Shown in pieces: positions 8,030 through 16,576 of a stretch of DNA of 64,000 nt. How positions within the stretch are numbered: position 1 is the stretch's first letter; every line of letters begins with the position of its first letter. A program made the translations under genes and the position numbers. Source of the DNA: Opacimonas immobilis (lineage in GTDB: Bacteria > Pseudomonadota > Gammaproteobacteria > Enterobacterales > Alteromonadaceae); the NCBI RefSeq assembly GCF_048282545.1, contig NZ_CP182485.1:1674001-1738000 (forward strand), written 5' to 3'. Under the pieces are notes generated by a model, which worked only from the letters and a program-made list of their open reading frames with translations, had not been told where the DNA came from and did no database searches.

Positions 8030-10294
8030 ATGTATCCTACCGTTTCATTCAAACGTTCGCTCGTTTACAGCGCAGTATTAACTGCATTGACCGTCCCGTT
8101 TTCCAAAGCAGTATTCGCAGCTGAGTCAATTGATCCAACTAAAAACAGTGCGATCAAACTGATCCAGGTCAATGACCAAACCAAAGACAAAAACCACGCA
8201 ACGCTCACTTCAAACGGGCAAGGTGGTATTGTGATCACCACCAAAGACGACAGTGAAATCATTCAAAATGTCTTGACGCAATACGTCAATCGAGGAACCT
8301 CGGGCGGATTCACGGGCAACATTTTAGACATCACCGTGAACAATGACGACATCAACTCACAAAACACCTTTTATTTGAGTCAAATCGGTGGGTCGTGGTT
8401 GGTTATGAACGTCAATGGTAAAAACAACACATTCACTATTGTCGATTTGGCGGGGGTAGGATATGACCCCGATGGCACTCAGCCAAGTGGGGCAGTGACC
8501 ATCAACGTGGCTGGGGACGACAACACCATTGATATTTCTCCAACGGTCTTGGGTAACATTGCCAAAACCTTACATGTGGACGTGGCCAGTTCGGACCAAG
8601 CCAGTCCCTACAATAATGTGAATGTCATTCATTTAGCGTACACGGATTTTTCTGAAATCACGACCAAGTTAGTCGATGCATCTTATTCATTCATTGATGT
8701 GGAACAAAAAGATCTGTACTTCACAGATGCAGCAGACACCGAGCTATTGCCCAACATTGTGACTATTGACGTGGTTAATGCCATAGCAACTCGGGTTGAA
8801 ATCACACAAAATGGCATCAACAACATCGCGAATGTCGATGTAAAATACGACCAAAATACCATTAATATCACTCAAGACAGTCCTAGTACGCTGGATAACA
8901 ACGTAGTCAACGTCAATGTCAGTGGCTTAGGGAACCGAGTAACCACGACCCAAACGGTCCTGTATCCAGCCGAAGATGCCAGCACCAATGACATTGATGT
9001 AGATATTGTGCAAGGCTACAACAACATAGTGACCGTGACACAGAACAGTTATGGGCGCATTAATCCAGACTCTACGGCAGACGTCGATATCCACGGCAGT
9101 GGTAACCAAGCCACTATTGATCAGTCTATTGACATTGGTTCATTTGGCACTGACTTTGATTGGGGGGCAAGTCAAGACATCACTTTAAATGTCACTGGGG
9201 ATGACAATATATACTCATTAAAGGGATTTTGGCATCATCGCTCGGAGGTTGCGCTGACTGGTCACGGTAATACAGTGACATTAAGCGACACCGCTCATAC
9301 TACAGGGACGGTCGGCGATATTGACATCACTGGGCATAACAATACGCTTGAGGTTATCGGCAAACAAAGTTCAACCAACTTCTTTGATAAGCTGTATCAA
9401 TCGGGGGACGACTCAGTAAACTACAGCTTTACGGTGTTTGGGAACGACAACACCACCACCTTCACCACATTGGGATTTGTGAGTTTGAGTTCTTTGATTG
9501 ATGGTGCAGATAACGATGTTAATTTAAACATCAATAGCTGGTCACATAATGACATCAATAGCGTATTGATTGGTGATGACAATGCGTTAACTTTCAACAT
9601 TGGCGCCAACCCAAATAACACCTTGTATGGACATTATGGACAGTCTAATGTGACCTCCAAAATCATCGGTCATCGCAACGATGTCACCTTATCTTCCACG
9701 TTTTTGGCCAGTGATTGGGTAGGTCCAGACAAGAACAACTACGACATTGATGTCTCAGGAAACGACAACAGCCTCGTCGTGCAAGACAATCGCAACGGCG
9801 GGTCAAACTTGGATGTGGATGTCTTGGGACATGCGAATACCATCCAGATTGGCTCACAAGAGACCGGGTTGGATACCACCAAAACCTTTGTGTATGTGGC
9901 TGGCGAACAAAATATCGTCACACTCGATGCGCATGTAAATGACAGTTACATGCATGTGGAGGGTACCGGTAATGATGTGACTATGACCGGGGCTGCCGTG
10001 GCAGATTCCCACTATCGTTCGTTTATCCGTGGCATAGATAATACCGTTGACATTGATGTGACCGGCTTAACGGCCGATGCTTACGTCGATGTCTCAGGGA
10101 ATAATAACGTGATGTCGTTTCATCTTGGTGCCGGTTACATCGATTACGATCTGGTGGGTTCCGGATTCGAAGGCAGTGTAAAGACCTTCAACAGTCAAGC
10201 GTATTATCAAACGTTGTCTAAGTTAGGTACGGGCACCATCACAATGATTTCAGATGGTGGGCAAGTGAACATCAGCTCAAACATGGGCGGGTAG
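8030..10294 (+). CDS. Giant curlin-like repeat protein, putative amyloid fibre subunit 1
   Basis: 754 aa. Long signal peptide with a conserved extra N-terminus (MYPTVSFKRS, then hydrophobic SAVLTALTVPFSKAVFA). The mature chain is a succession of about 17 or more units with the core [VI]-x-G-x-x-N-x-[VTI], e.g. NGINNIANV, SGLGNRVTT, QGYNNIVTVTQ, TGHGNTVTL, FGNDNTTTF, IGDDNALTF, SGNNNVMSF. This resembles half of a curlin repeat (GxxNxxxxxQ) and predicts a beta-solenoid; early units also carry Q at the curlin position (ITQNG, VTVTQN, TIDQS). Asn, Asp, Thr and Val dominate; no Cys is seen. A conserved C-terminal module (LGAGYIDYDLVGSGF to the end) is shared with subunit 2. Export through the CsgG channel encoded downstream is inferred. 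Confidence 0.75.
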   Translation: MYPTVSFKRSLVYSAVLTALTVPFSKAVFAAESIDPTKNSAIKLIQVNDQTKDKNHATLTSNGQGGIVITTKDDSEIIQNVLTQYVNRGTSGGFTGNILDITVNNDDINSQNTFYLSQIGGSWLVMNVNGKNNTFTIVDLAGVGYDPDGTQPSGAVTINVAGDDNTIDISPTVLGNIAKTLHVDVASSDQASPYNNVNVIHLAYTDFSEITTKLVDASYSFIDVEQKDLYFTDAADTELLPNIVTIDVVNAIATRVEITQNGINNIANVDVKYDQNTINITQDSPSTLDNNVVNVNVSGLGNRVTTTQTVLYPAEDASTNDIDVDIVQGYNNIVTVTQNSYGRINPDSTADVDIHGSGNQATIDQSIDIGSFGTDFDWGASQDITLNVTGDDNIYSLKGFWHHRSEVALTGHGNTVTLSDTAHTTGTVGDIDITGHNNTLEVIGKQSSTNFFDKLYQSGDDSVNYSFTVFGNDNTTTFTTLGFVSLSSLIDGADNDVNLNINSWSHNDINSVLIGDDNALTFNIGANPNNTLYGHYGQSNVTSKIIGHRNDVTLSSTFLASDWVGPDKNNYDIDVSGNDNSLVVQDNRNGGSNLDVDVLGHANTIQIGSQETGLDTTKTFVYVAGEQNIVTLDAHVNDSYMHVEGTGNDVTMTGAAVADSHYRSFIRGIDNTVDIDVTGLTADAYVDVSGNNNVMSFHLGAGYIDYDLVGSGFEGSVKTFNSQAYYQTLSKLGTGTITMISDGGQVNISSNMGG

Positions 10295-10347
10295 TCTGGA
10301 CGCTCATCGAGCATGATGCACTAGAGTCATACCTTACACTTACCATT

Positions 10348-10390
10348 AGGACAGCTTTCGCAAAGGCCAGTAGCGATGCTGTCCTGTTTT
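10348..10390 (+). terminator. Rho-independent terminator after subunit gene 1
   Basis: Strong hairpin AGGACAGC ... GCTGTCCT with an inner TCGC/GCGA pairing, followed by GTTTTTT. It isolates subunit gene 1 from the downstream operon. Confidence 0.8.
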
Positions 10391-10400
10391 TTCTACGATT
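10368..10400. repeat. 3'-flank repeat copy 1 (shared with 32248-32280)
   Basis: CAGTAGCG, nine unlike bases, then TGTTTTTTCTACGATT. The same two blocks at the same spacing recur at 32248-32280, downstream of the displaced end of the operon. It overlaps the terminator of subunit gene 1. Confidence 0.6.
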
Positions 10401-10453
10401 ACCTTAGTTGTTTTAATCACATAAGAATATCTATGATAAGTGTCTTTTTATGT

Positions 10454-11878
10454 TTACTCTTCACACCCTAGTTCGGTTCGAGATTGGGTATCATTGTTGA
10501 TGGGACATAACTCAGAAGGTAGGGTATCTACCGTATATCGAGCCAGATTGTCATCGTAAAGCGAGTCGGATAAGAACGCAATTAAGTCTGCGCGTTCTTG
10601 CTCGGTCAAGGATAGAGGCATAAAACGAGGATCTAAATTGTCGTTCGCCACTTGTGGGATCCCGGCGATTTTGTAATCCACGACCTCATCAATACGGCTA
10701 AAGGTGGCCCCATGACCCAATATTGAGGTATCTTTGAGGTTATATAAAGTCGGTACTTTGAAGCGGTAATTGTCCATCGCGACGCCGGTGAATCCGCCTC
10801 GACCGCGTCGCACATCCTCCGGAACCATACCTATGATGTCTCGGTTCCAATCCAAATCCCCAAACCCAATGGCCATAAACAAGTCATCAGCAACGGCCCC
10901 GACCGGCGATGACAGGGCTGGGCCAGTGTGACAACTGACGCATTGCCCTGTACCAAAAAAGACCCGGGCCCCCGCGACCTGTTGGGGGGACATGGCGTGA
11001 TTGTCGCCTTGTAGCCAGCGCTGAAAAGGCGCTTGGTTAGCCAATACTGAGCGTTCATAAGCTGCCACCGCTTTTGCAGCTGCCACCGACAACGATGCAT
11101 ATCCTTGCGGAAACGCTTCTGCCAATAACGCTGTGTAGGTTGGGTGAGTGTTCAGTAACGAGGTGTCGCTGACATCCAAACGGTGTACACCTGCACCGGC
11201 AATCACTTGTGTTTCCAAGCCGCTTAAGCCAAATTGATTAGCCGCTTTGGGCGTGCCTTCTGGCATCAACTGCTCCACGGGCAGGCCGGCATTCACCAAC
11301 CCATTTTCTTGGTGACCAAACTGTCCATTCCAGGCCATGACTTCTTGGTAGGCAGTGTTTAATACAGTTGGCGAAGCAATGGGCTGTACATCGGCCAGCA
11401 GATCCAGACCATCCGCAACGCGACGGCCTTCACCCGCCATGCCAAAGCCTTCTCCACCTTCCCCAATGCCCTGAGCAACCCCCGCTTTAAAGCCGGCTTT
11501 GGCATGATGGCAGGACGCACAGGAGTAGGTGTTGGTCATCGATGTGATCCCGGCGGTGATGCCGGTTTCATGAAAAATCAGTTTACCCAATGTTATTTTG
11601 GCTTCGGTAATGGGATTTTGGGGATCCGCAGGAATATTGGCATAGTCCGTTTCGGACGGCAGTGCAAAATACGCGACAGTATTATCCGGAGCCGCCTCTG
11701 CCATCAAGGCTTCTAATGCCTGGTAAGATGCGATGACATCCTGATCCAGTCCACTGTTGTCATACCGTGAGGTAGTCGCTGCCGGTTCGGTAGGCGGAGG
11801 GGATGGCTCACTGATTTGCGGGTCTATGCCACAAGCGGAAAGGGAGAGCAGAAGCATCCATGAGAGTAAAGCACGCAT
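10454..11878 (-). CDS. Di-haem cytochrome c peroxidase, MauG/CcpA family lipoprotein
   Basis: 474 aa. Lipobox LSAC (Cys16) after a short signal peptide, then a Pro/Thr linker. Two c-type haem motifs: CASCH (Cys120, Cys123, His124) and CVSCH (Cys313, Cys316, His317). The spacing of about 190 residues and the C-terminal LTEQERADLIAFLSD helix are typical of bacterial di-haem peroxidases and MauG-like enzymes. These reduce hydrogen peroxide or carry out oxidative protein modification in the periplasm. The gene sits on the opposite strand between two paralogous subunit genes, and its promoter region holds the same type of 7-2-7 inverted repeat as theirs, so co-regulation is likely. A role in oxidative processing of the fibre is speculative. 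Confidence 0.9.
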   Translation of the reverse strand: MRALLSWMLLLSLSACGIDPQISEPSPPPTEPAATTSRYDNSGLDQDVIASYQALEALMAEAAPDNTVAYFALPSETDYANIPADPQNPITEAKITLGKLIFHETGITAGITSMTNTYSCASCHHAKAGFKAGVAQGIGEGGEGFGMAGEGRRVADGLDLLADVQPIASPTVLNTAYQEVMAWNGQFGHQENGLVNAGLPVEQLMPEGTPKAANQFGLSGLETQVIAGAGVHRLDVSDTSLLNTHPTYTALLAEAFPQGYASLSVAAAKAVAAYERSVLANQAPFQRWLQGDNHAMSPQQVAGARVFFGTGQCVSCHTGPALSSPVGAVADDLFMAIGFGDLDWNRDIIGMVPEDVRRGRGGFTGVAMDNYRFKVPTLYNLKDTSILGHGATFSRIDEVVDYKIAGIPQVANDNLDPRFMPLSLTEQERADLIAFLSDSLYDDNLARYTVDTLPSELCPINNDTQSRTELGCEE

Positions 11879-11942
11879 AACGTATCCATAATGTCGAAAA
11901 AAGTCGTGAATACACTTTACCTCATCGCGCTTATGATATCGC

Positions 11943-11958
11943 TACTATAAATATGGTA
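11943..11958. promoter_or_regulatory. NarL-type 7-2-7 inverted repeat, site 2 (peroxidase promoter)
   Basis: TACTATA-AA-TATGGTA, differing from sites 1 and 3 at two positions of one arm only. It lies 64 bp upstream of the ATG of the di-haem peroxidase gene on the minus strand; a TATCAT -10-like element follows in that direction. The rest of the 356-bp gap 11879-12234 holds the duplicated promoter of subunit gene 2. Confidence 0.5.
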
Positions 11959-12060
11959 CAGACAGATATGACGAAATGGTTATTGGCGGGTGAGCGAGCC
12001 GGTTGAGCTTGCTTAATCATTTAAGGACTAAGACTTTTTCTTAGATTATCCCAAAATGAT

Positions 12061-12234
12061 TAGGAGTTTTTCCGAGTGGGCTGAAAAGTGATTGAAATCG
12101 GTTTTATGGGGTACTTATACTGAAAATGTTGGTGCGTTATGCCGTACCACAAATATGGTATGTTGACTGAATTCAGGTATGCGTATAGTGATGTGAGTTC
12201 AGGACATGTTGTACAAATTTGATGGAGTAATACC
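12061..12234 (+). promoter_or_regulatory. Promoter/leader of subunit gene 2 and the csgGF operon
   Basis: Counterpart of 7858-8029: GGTACTTATACTGA (12110-12123), 7-2-7 repeat (12145-12160), TTGACT (12163-12168), 15-bp spacer, TATAGT (12184-12189), leader with GATGGAGTAAT. Because csgG starts 15 bp after subunit gene 2 without a promoter of its own, this element probably drives the whole operon to 22083 and, after the insertion, to 32106. Confidence 0.6.
12145..12160. promoter_or_regulatory. NarL-type 7-2-7 inverted repeat, site 3
   Basis: TACCACA-AA-TATGGTA, identical to site 1 and at the same 74-bp distance from the start codon (12235). If bound by the response regulator encoded at 15917, the operon would be autoregulated. 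Confidence 0.6.
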
Positions 12235-14637
12235 ATGTACCCTACAATCTCATTCAAACGTTCGCTTGTTTACACAGCGGTATTGACCGCGTTGACCGTT
12301 CCGTTTACCAAAGCAGTGTTGGCTGAAGAAGCGGTGGATCCAACCAAAAACTCAGACATTCAGCTGATTCAATCGAATCAATCTAATGTCGAGGATAGAA
12401 CTAAAGCCGATAACCTTGCGTTTATTCGCTCAGAAGGTCAAGGCGGCGTGGTGCTTAAAGGCGCGGATGCATCGGGTATCGTGCAACAGATCATGCCGGA
12501 GTTGGTCAACCGAGGCGAGCCATACGATTATTTGTCTAACGTACTCGACCTCACCATCAACAATGACAACGTGAACTCGCAAAATACTTTCTACATCTCA
12601 CAGATTGGTGGCTCGTGGTTGGTCATGAATGTGGATGGTGAAAACAATACGGTCAGAATCGCCGACTTAGCGGGTATTGGCTTTGCAAAGGCCAATGCCA
12701 AAGATGCCAGTACCGACGATGCGCAAGCTCCAGAAGAAGCCACCAAAATCAATATCACCGGTGACCATAATGATTTAACCCTAACGCCAAACACAGTGGG
12801 CAACATTGCGCGTAAAATGCAGATCACGATGGATGAAGGACAGGGTCTCAGTCAATATAACGTACTCAATATCAGCTACTCGGATTTCTCTGACATCATC
12901 ACCAATCTCAAAAACGCCTCATACAGCACCATTGATGTGACTCAGACGGATTTCACGGGCGATGTGGATGAGGTGTCAAACAATCCCAATATCGTGTTCA
13001 TTGATGTGGTGGATGCAGACAATACTACGGTAGTACTGAATCAAACCGGGTTGGGTAATAACGCGACATTAAACGTGACCAATGATTTTAACACGATTAA
13101 TTTAACGCAAAATAATCAGATTGGGGCGCTAAGTAACCAAGCCGATATCAATGTGGATGGGTACAACAATACCGTTACTGCCGAGCAAACGGTGGGACAA
13201 TATGCCTATTTAGATAACAAGATTGACATTGACATTATTAATGGTGATAACAATACCATCTCCGTTATTCAAGATAATGGCAATGTCGATTTTTTTGAAG
13301 GTACTACAGCCACTGTACATGTCTCTGGCTCGGATAATGATATTGGGATTACGCAAACGGCCAATCATTCATATAGCGGTCAGCAACAAATCACGCTTAA
13401 GATCCAAGGTGACGAAAATGATTTTATGATAAATCATGGGTTTGAATGGCTCGATTTAACCGCCTCTGTCAAGGGTGATGGTAACCATCTTACGTTAGAA
13501 AATATCTCGGATAAGAGCTGGGCCGATATATGGGGTTCGCTCAATGTAATGGGCGATTACAATGACCTGAGTGCACGCTTTAATAGTGGCTATGTCAGTT
13601 TTGAACATTTTGACATTTTAGGCGGCGGAAATACCGTAGTATTAGGAGTGGGCGAAGGTGGGATGCATTATGAAAACGTCATCATTGATGGCGTACTGAA
13701 CACGCTAAGAATGGATGTTTTTCGTTCATATTCGCATCTAGAAAACCTTTCCATGCTCGGTGAAGAAAACCAGATACACATACATAATATCAATAGCAAT
13801 TTACGACTCAATACCGATATTTTGGGTAATCATAATCAGTTTGATTTGAACATTGAAACATTTGTTGACGATTATTATTGGGGAGGAGACAACCGCATCA
13901 ATACGTCCATCCAAGGCAGTTTAAATGCTGTAGATGTATGGATTGAACAATCCGATGATGTTCAAGATTATTATGACCAAACAATCAATACTACGGTAAG
14001 CGGATTGGCCAACCGAGTCCGTTTACACTCAAGCATGTCTAATTTAAACACTCGCTCTGACCTTTCTTATGATTTGGATCTAAATGGGCATCACAATGTC
14101 GTTCTAGTTGATGATCACAGTGCGAACAATGTCACATTGGATTTTGATGTTCTAGGTAACGATAACCGTATTGAATATACCTCAGATACAGAGCACAGCG
14201 TTGATCAAACCGCAAACATTGACGTCATTGGGGATCACAACCGACTCTTGCTCAACCCATCCATTAGCAACAGCACTTATACCATAACCGGTGATGATAA
14301 TTACCTGAGCATGACAGGCCATGCGGATGAACTTTCGTCCAGTATCATGTCTATCCATGGCAATGATAACACCATTGAGATGGATGTAGCCGGGCTGGAT
14401 GGCGCGGTCAATATCAGCTTCGATGGGGATAACAATGTGATGGGCTTTACGTTAGGCGCGGGGTATTTGGATTACACGTTAACAGGCTCAGACTTTATTG
14501 GCGCGGTCAAAACCGTTGGTTCAGCCTATTATCAACAGATTGAGCGGTTAGGGACGGGGGTGATTAATATGGAAACTGCTGCGGGCGTCATCAATATTGC
14601 TTCCAACTGTGGCCAAACCTGTGGTAACGCGATTTAA
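12235..14637 (+). CDS. Giant curlin-like repeat protein, putative amyloid fibre subunit 2
   Basis: 800 aa paralogue of the 8030 gene. The signal peptide (MYPTISFKRS, then TAVLTALTVPFTKAVLA), the first 100 or so mature residues (NSQNTFYISQIGGSWLVMNVDG) and the last 90 residues are conserved between the two; the middle has diverged. Repeats with [VI]xGxxNx[VI] cores are frequent (TGLGNNATL, DGYNNTVTA, NGDNNTISVIQ, SGSDNDIGITQ, LGNHNQFDL, HGNDNTIEM). Unlike subunit 1 it ends in NCGQTCGNAI, giving a terminal Cys pair that could form a disulphide or cross-link. It is first gene of the csgG operon. The beta-solenoid fold and amyloid nature are inferred from repeat chemistry and context. Confidence 0.75.
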   Translation: MYPTISFKRSLVYTAVLTALTVPFTKAVLAEEAVDPTKNSDIQLIQSNQSNVEDRTKADNLAFIRSEGQGGVVLKGADASGIVQQIMPELVNRGEPYDYLSNVLDLTINNDNVNSQNTFYISQIGGSWLVMNVDGENNTVRIADLAGIGFAKANAKDASTDDAQAPEEATKINITGDHNDLTLTPNTVGNIARKMQITMDEGQGLSQYNVLNISYSDFSDIITNLKNASYSTIDVTQTDFTGDVDEVSNNPNIVFIDVVDADNTTVVLNQTGLGNNATLNVTNDFNTINLTQNNQIGALSNQADINVDGYNNTVTAEQTVGQYAYLDNKIDIDIINGDNNTISVIQDNGNVDFFEGTTATVHVSGSDNDIGITQTANHSYSGQQQITLKIQGDENDFMINHGFEWLDLTASVKGDGNHLTLENISDKSWADIWGSLNVMGDYNDLSARFNSGYVSFEHFDILGGGNTVVLGVGEGGMHYENVIIDGVLNTLRMDVFRSYSHLENLSMLGEENQIHIHNINSNLRLNTDILGNHNQFDLNIETFVDDYYWGGDNRINTSIQGSLNAVDVWIEQSDDVQDYYDQTINTTVSGLANRVRLHSSMSNLNTRSDLSYDLDLNGHHNVVLVDDHSANNVTLDFDVLGNDNRIEYTSDTEHSVDQTANIDVIGDHNRLLLNPSISNSTYTITGDDNYLSMTGHADELSSSIMSIHGNDNTIEMDVAGLDGAVNISFDGDNNVMGFTLGAGYLDYTLTGSDFIGAVKTVGSAYYQQIERLGTGVINMETAAGVINIASNCGQTCGNAI

Positions 14638-14652
14638 TCAAGTTTGACTTGT

Positions 14653-15474
14653 ATGCAACGCAGTTATCATTTGTGGCACATAACGTGCCTGTTGGTTGTA
14701 AGTGTGTTGGCTGGGTGCGCATCCAGCCAGCAGACTAAGCCATCCCATCCACTGACCAGTGTTCCCCCTTTACAAGCCCACAAGGAGTTCGTGGCATCCG
14801 TCAAAACCTTTGGCGGGGACAAGGATGTCTTCACTGTTTCGGTACAAAATTTTGAAGACCTGTCTGGCTCACGCTCCGAGGGAGGGATTTCGACGTCGGT
14901 GGCCGCGTCAGGCAAATTTTTGACCGAGTTTTTGCTCAGCTCCCCCGAGTTGCGCAGCAAGTTTCACGTGTTGAATCGCACCCACCTTAACGCGCTGCTC
15001 ACGGAACGCAAGCTGGCTGAGGCCTTTAATGAAGATCGCAAGGCGCGATTGATTGAACAAGCAAACCCAGTATTAAAGGAGATCCTCGCCAATTCACTGC
15101 AACCCAAATACGATTTTCCCGCGCTTGAGCCGGCTGCGTATTTGTTACATGGAGCCGTGATTGGCTATGACAAAGCCGTAGATGAATACGGTCAGGGATA
15201 TGGTTTAATGGGGGCAAATACCAAAGAGAAAACCTCCATTGATCAGCTCTATGTGATGGTGCAACTCATCGACACCAACACAGGCGAAATCGTCAGTGTG
15301 GGAACGGCGACAGAACGCGTCAACAGCGTACTGTCATCCGCTGGTTTTTTTGGTTTGATCAACCCGTATCGAATTTTGGAATTAGAAGGGGGAGGGGTCA
15401 AAAACGATCCCACGACCATCGCGTTTTTTACGGCCTTACAAGCTGCCATTATGGAGATGTTTAACAATGTATAA
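14653..15474 (+). CDS. csgG: CsgG-family curli secretion channel lipoprotein
   Basis: 273 aa from ATG 14653 (a TTG at 14644 would add three residues). Signal peptide with lipobox VLAGC. The body matches CsgG along its length: FTVSVQNFEDLSG near the start, the lead into the membrane hairpin (GKFLTEFLL), LNRTHLNALLTERKL corresponding to the LERQGLQNLLNERKI region, AYLLHGAVIGYD corresponding to IMVEGSIIGYE, then DQLYVMVQLIDTNTGEIVS and the C-terminal helix. CsgG forms a nonameric outer-membrane pore exporting unfolded curlin. E. coli CsgG is 277 aa, so this is full length. It starts 15 bp after subunit gene 2 and its stop overlaps csgF. Confidence 0.92.
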   Translation: MQRSYHLWHITCLLVVSVLAGCASSQQTKPSHPLTSVPPLQAHKEFVASVKTFGGDKDVFTVSVQNFEDLSGSRSEGGISTSVAASGKFLTEFLLSSPELRSKFHVLNRTHLNALLTERKLAEAFNEDRKARLIEQANPVLKEILANSLQPKYDFPALEPAAYLLHGAVIGYDKAVDEYGQGYGLMGANTKEKTSIDQLYVMVQLIDTNTGEIVSVGTATERVNSVLSSAGFFGLINPYRILELEGGGVKNDPTTIAFFTALQAAIMEMFNNV

Positions 15475-15889
15475 ATTATGCCTTCTTTTATTGCTGTGCT
15501 GCAGTGCCTTCGCGCACGCTGAAGCCCAACGATTCAATTTTAACAACCCGACATTTGGCGGGAATCCGTTTGTTGCCAATCACTTATTTAACTTGGCCAA
15601 CAAACAGCAGATCCCCGAAAAAAAAGCCGATAACACGCAATCGGAATTGGAGTCCTTCGCGGAACAGATACGACGTCGTACGCTTTCGAGCATTTCCTCT
15701 GCGATTGCTGCTAATGTCAGTGGGTTGAGCATCGATGATCTGACGGACGAGAACGGTGTGATCAAACTCGATGGCATCGAAATCACCTATTATCAAGGCG
15801 AAAACTGTAATATTATCTTAGAACTTGCAGGTGAAAATGACGAAGAAATCGTGCTCGATATCCCTGATTTTTCATGTGGTGGTAACTAA
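15467..15889 (+). CDS. csgF: CsgF-family curli assembly factor
   Basis: 140 aa. Signal peptide (MYKLCLLLLLCCSAFAHA) then the CsgF hallmark FNFNNPTFGGNPF at about residues 23-35, the segment known to insert into the CsgG channel. The next part (LESFAEQIRRRTLSSISSAI) corresponds to the FTQAIQSQILGGLLS helix of E. coli CsgF. The C-terminal beta region (EITYYQGENCNIILELAG) carries two cysteines, not usual in E. coli CsgF. CsgF sits at the channel exit and couples secretion to nucleation. The start overlaps the csgG stop by 8 bp, indicating translational coupling. Confidence 0.88.
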   Translation: MYKLCLLLLLCCSAFAHAEAQRFNFNNPTFGGNPFVANHLFNLANKQQIPEKKADNTQSELESFAEQIRRRTLSSISSAIAANVSGLSIDDLTDENGVIKLDGIEITYYQGENCNIILELAGENDEEIVLDIPDFSCGGN

Positions 15890-15916
15890 GCAACTAAGTA
15901 ACATAAGGGGGGGATA

Positions 15917-16576
15917 ATGGCCTCCAAACCACCTTATCAGGTCGTTGTGTTAGAAGATAACTCACTGATCTTAGAACGTTTTTGCAACGTCTTGCGACAA
16001 TGGCCCGATGCACAGGCCGTGCATCCATGCTTGACATTGCATGAGGCGCAAAGCGTTTTTGGGCGCCACTCTGTGGACTTGTTGGTAACCGACCTAGTGT
16101 TGCCGGATGGGGACGGGGTCAGTGCCATCACCGAGTGCTTAACCGCCCACCCAGAGGCTCAAGCCATTGTGATCTCAGCCTTGTCCAGCCGCCGTCAGGT
16201 CCTTGATTCATTTCGTGCCGGCGCAGTGGGGTATATTCTCAAAGACGAAGAAGATTATTCCATTATTGAAATCTGCGACCACATCATGCACGGTAAGTCC
16301 ATCATGTCACCGTCCATCGCCAGAATGATGCTCACTGAATTGACCCAGTCCAGTGTGGTGCCGCCCGCACCGAGTGACAATCCACTGACCGCCAAAGAAA
16401 CCGAAATTCTCTCTCTCATTGGCAAGGGCTACGCCTACAAAGAAGTCGCCCAGTTAAAAGACATTTCAGTGGGGACAGTGCAGGTACACATTCGCCATAT
16501 CTACAAAAAATTACAAGTGAACAATCGTTCCGAAGCCTTTTATGAAGCCAAAAAAATGGGCCTCATCGATGACTAA
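15917..16576 (+). CDS. NarL/FixJ-type response regulator of the curli-like operon
   Basis: 219 aa. N-terminal receiver with acidic pair LED (residues 12-14), phospho-acceptor Asp59 in VTDLVLPD, and conserved SA and K residues (VISALSS, YILKDE). C-terminal LuxR/GerE HTH (about 152-214: LTAKETEILSLIGKG to KLQVNNRSEAF). The SD is AAGGGGGG just upstream. It takes the place that CsgD has in enteric curli loci but is a true two-component regulator with an intact phosphorylation site. The histidine kinase gene overlaps its stop. It is the best candidate to bind the 7-2-7 repeats upstream of the subunit and peroxidase genes (inference). Confidence 0.88.
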   Translation: MASKPPYQVVVLEDNSLILERFCNVLRQWPDAQAVHPCLTLHEAQSVFGRHSVDLLVTDLVLPDGDGVSAITECLTAHPEAQAIVISALSSRRQVLDSFRAGAVGYILKDEEDYSIIEICDHIMHGKSIMSPSIARMMLTELTQSSVVPPAPSDNPLTAKETEILSLIGKGYAYKEVAQLKDISVGTVQVHIRHIYKKLQVNNRSEAFYEAKKMGLIDD

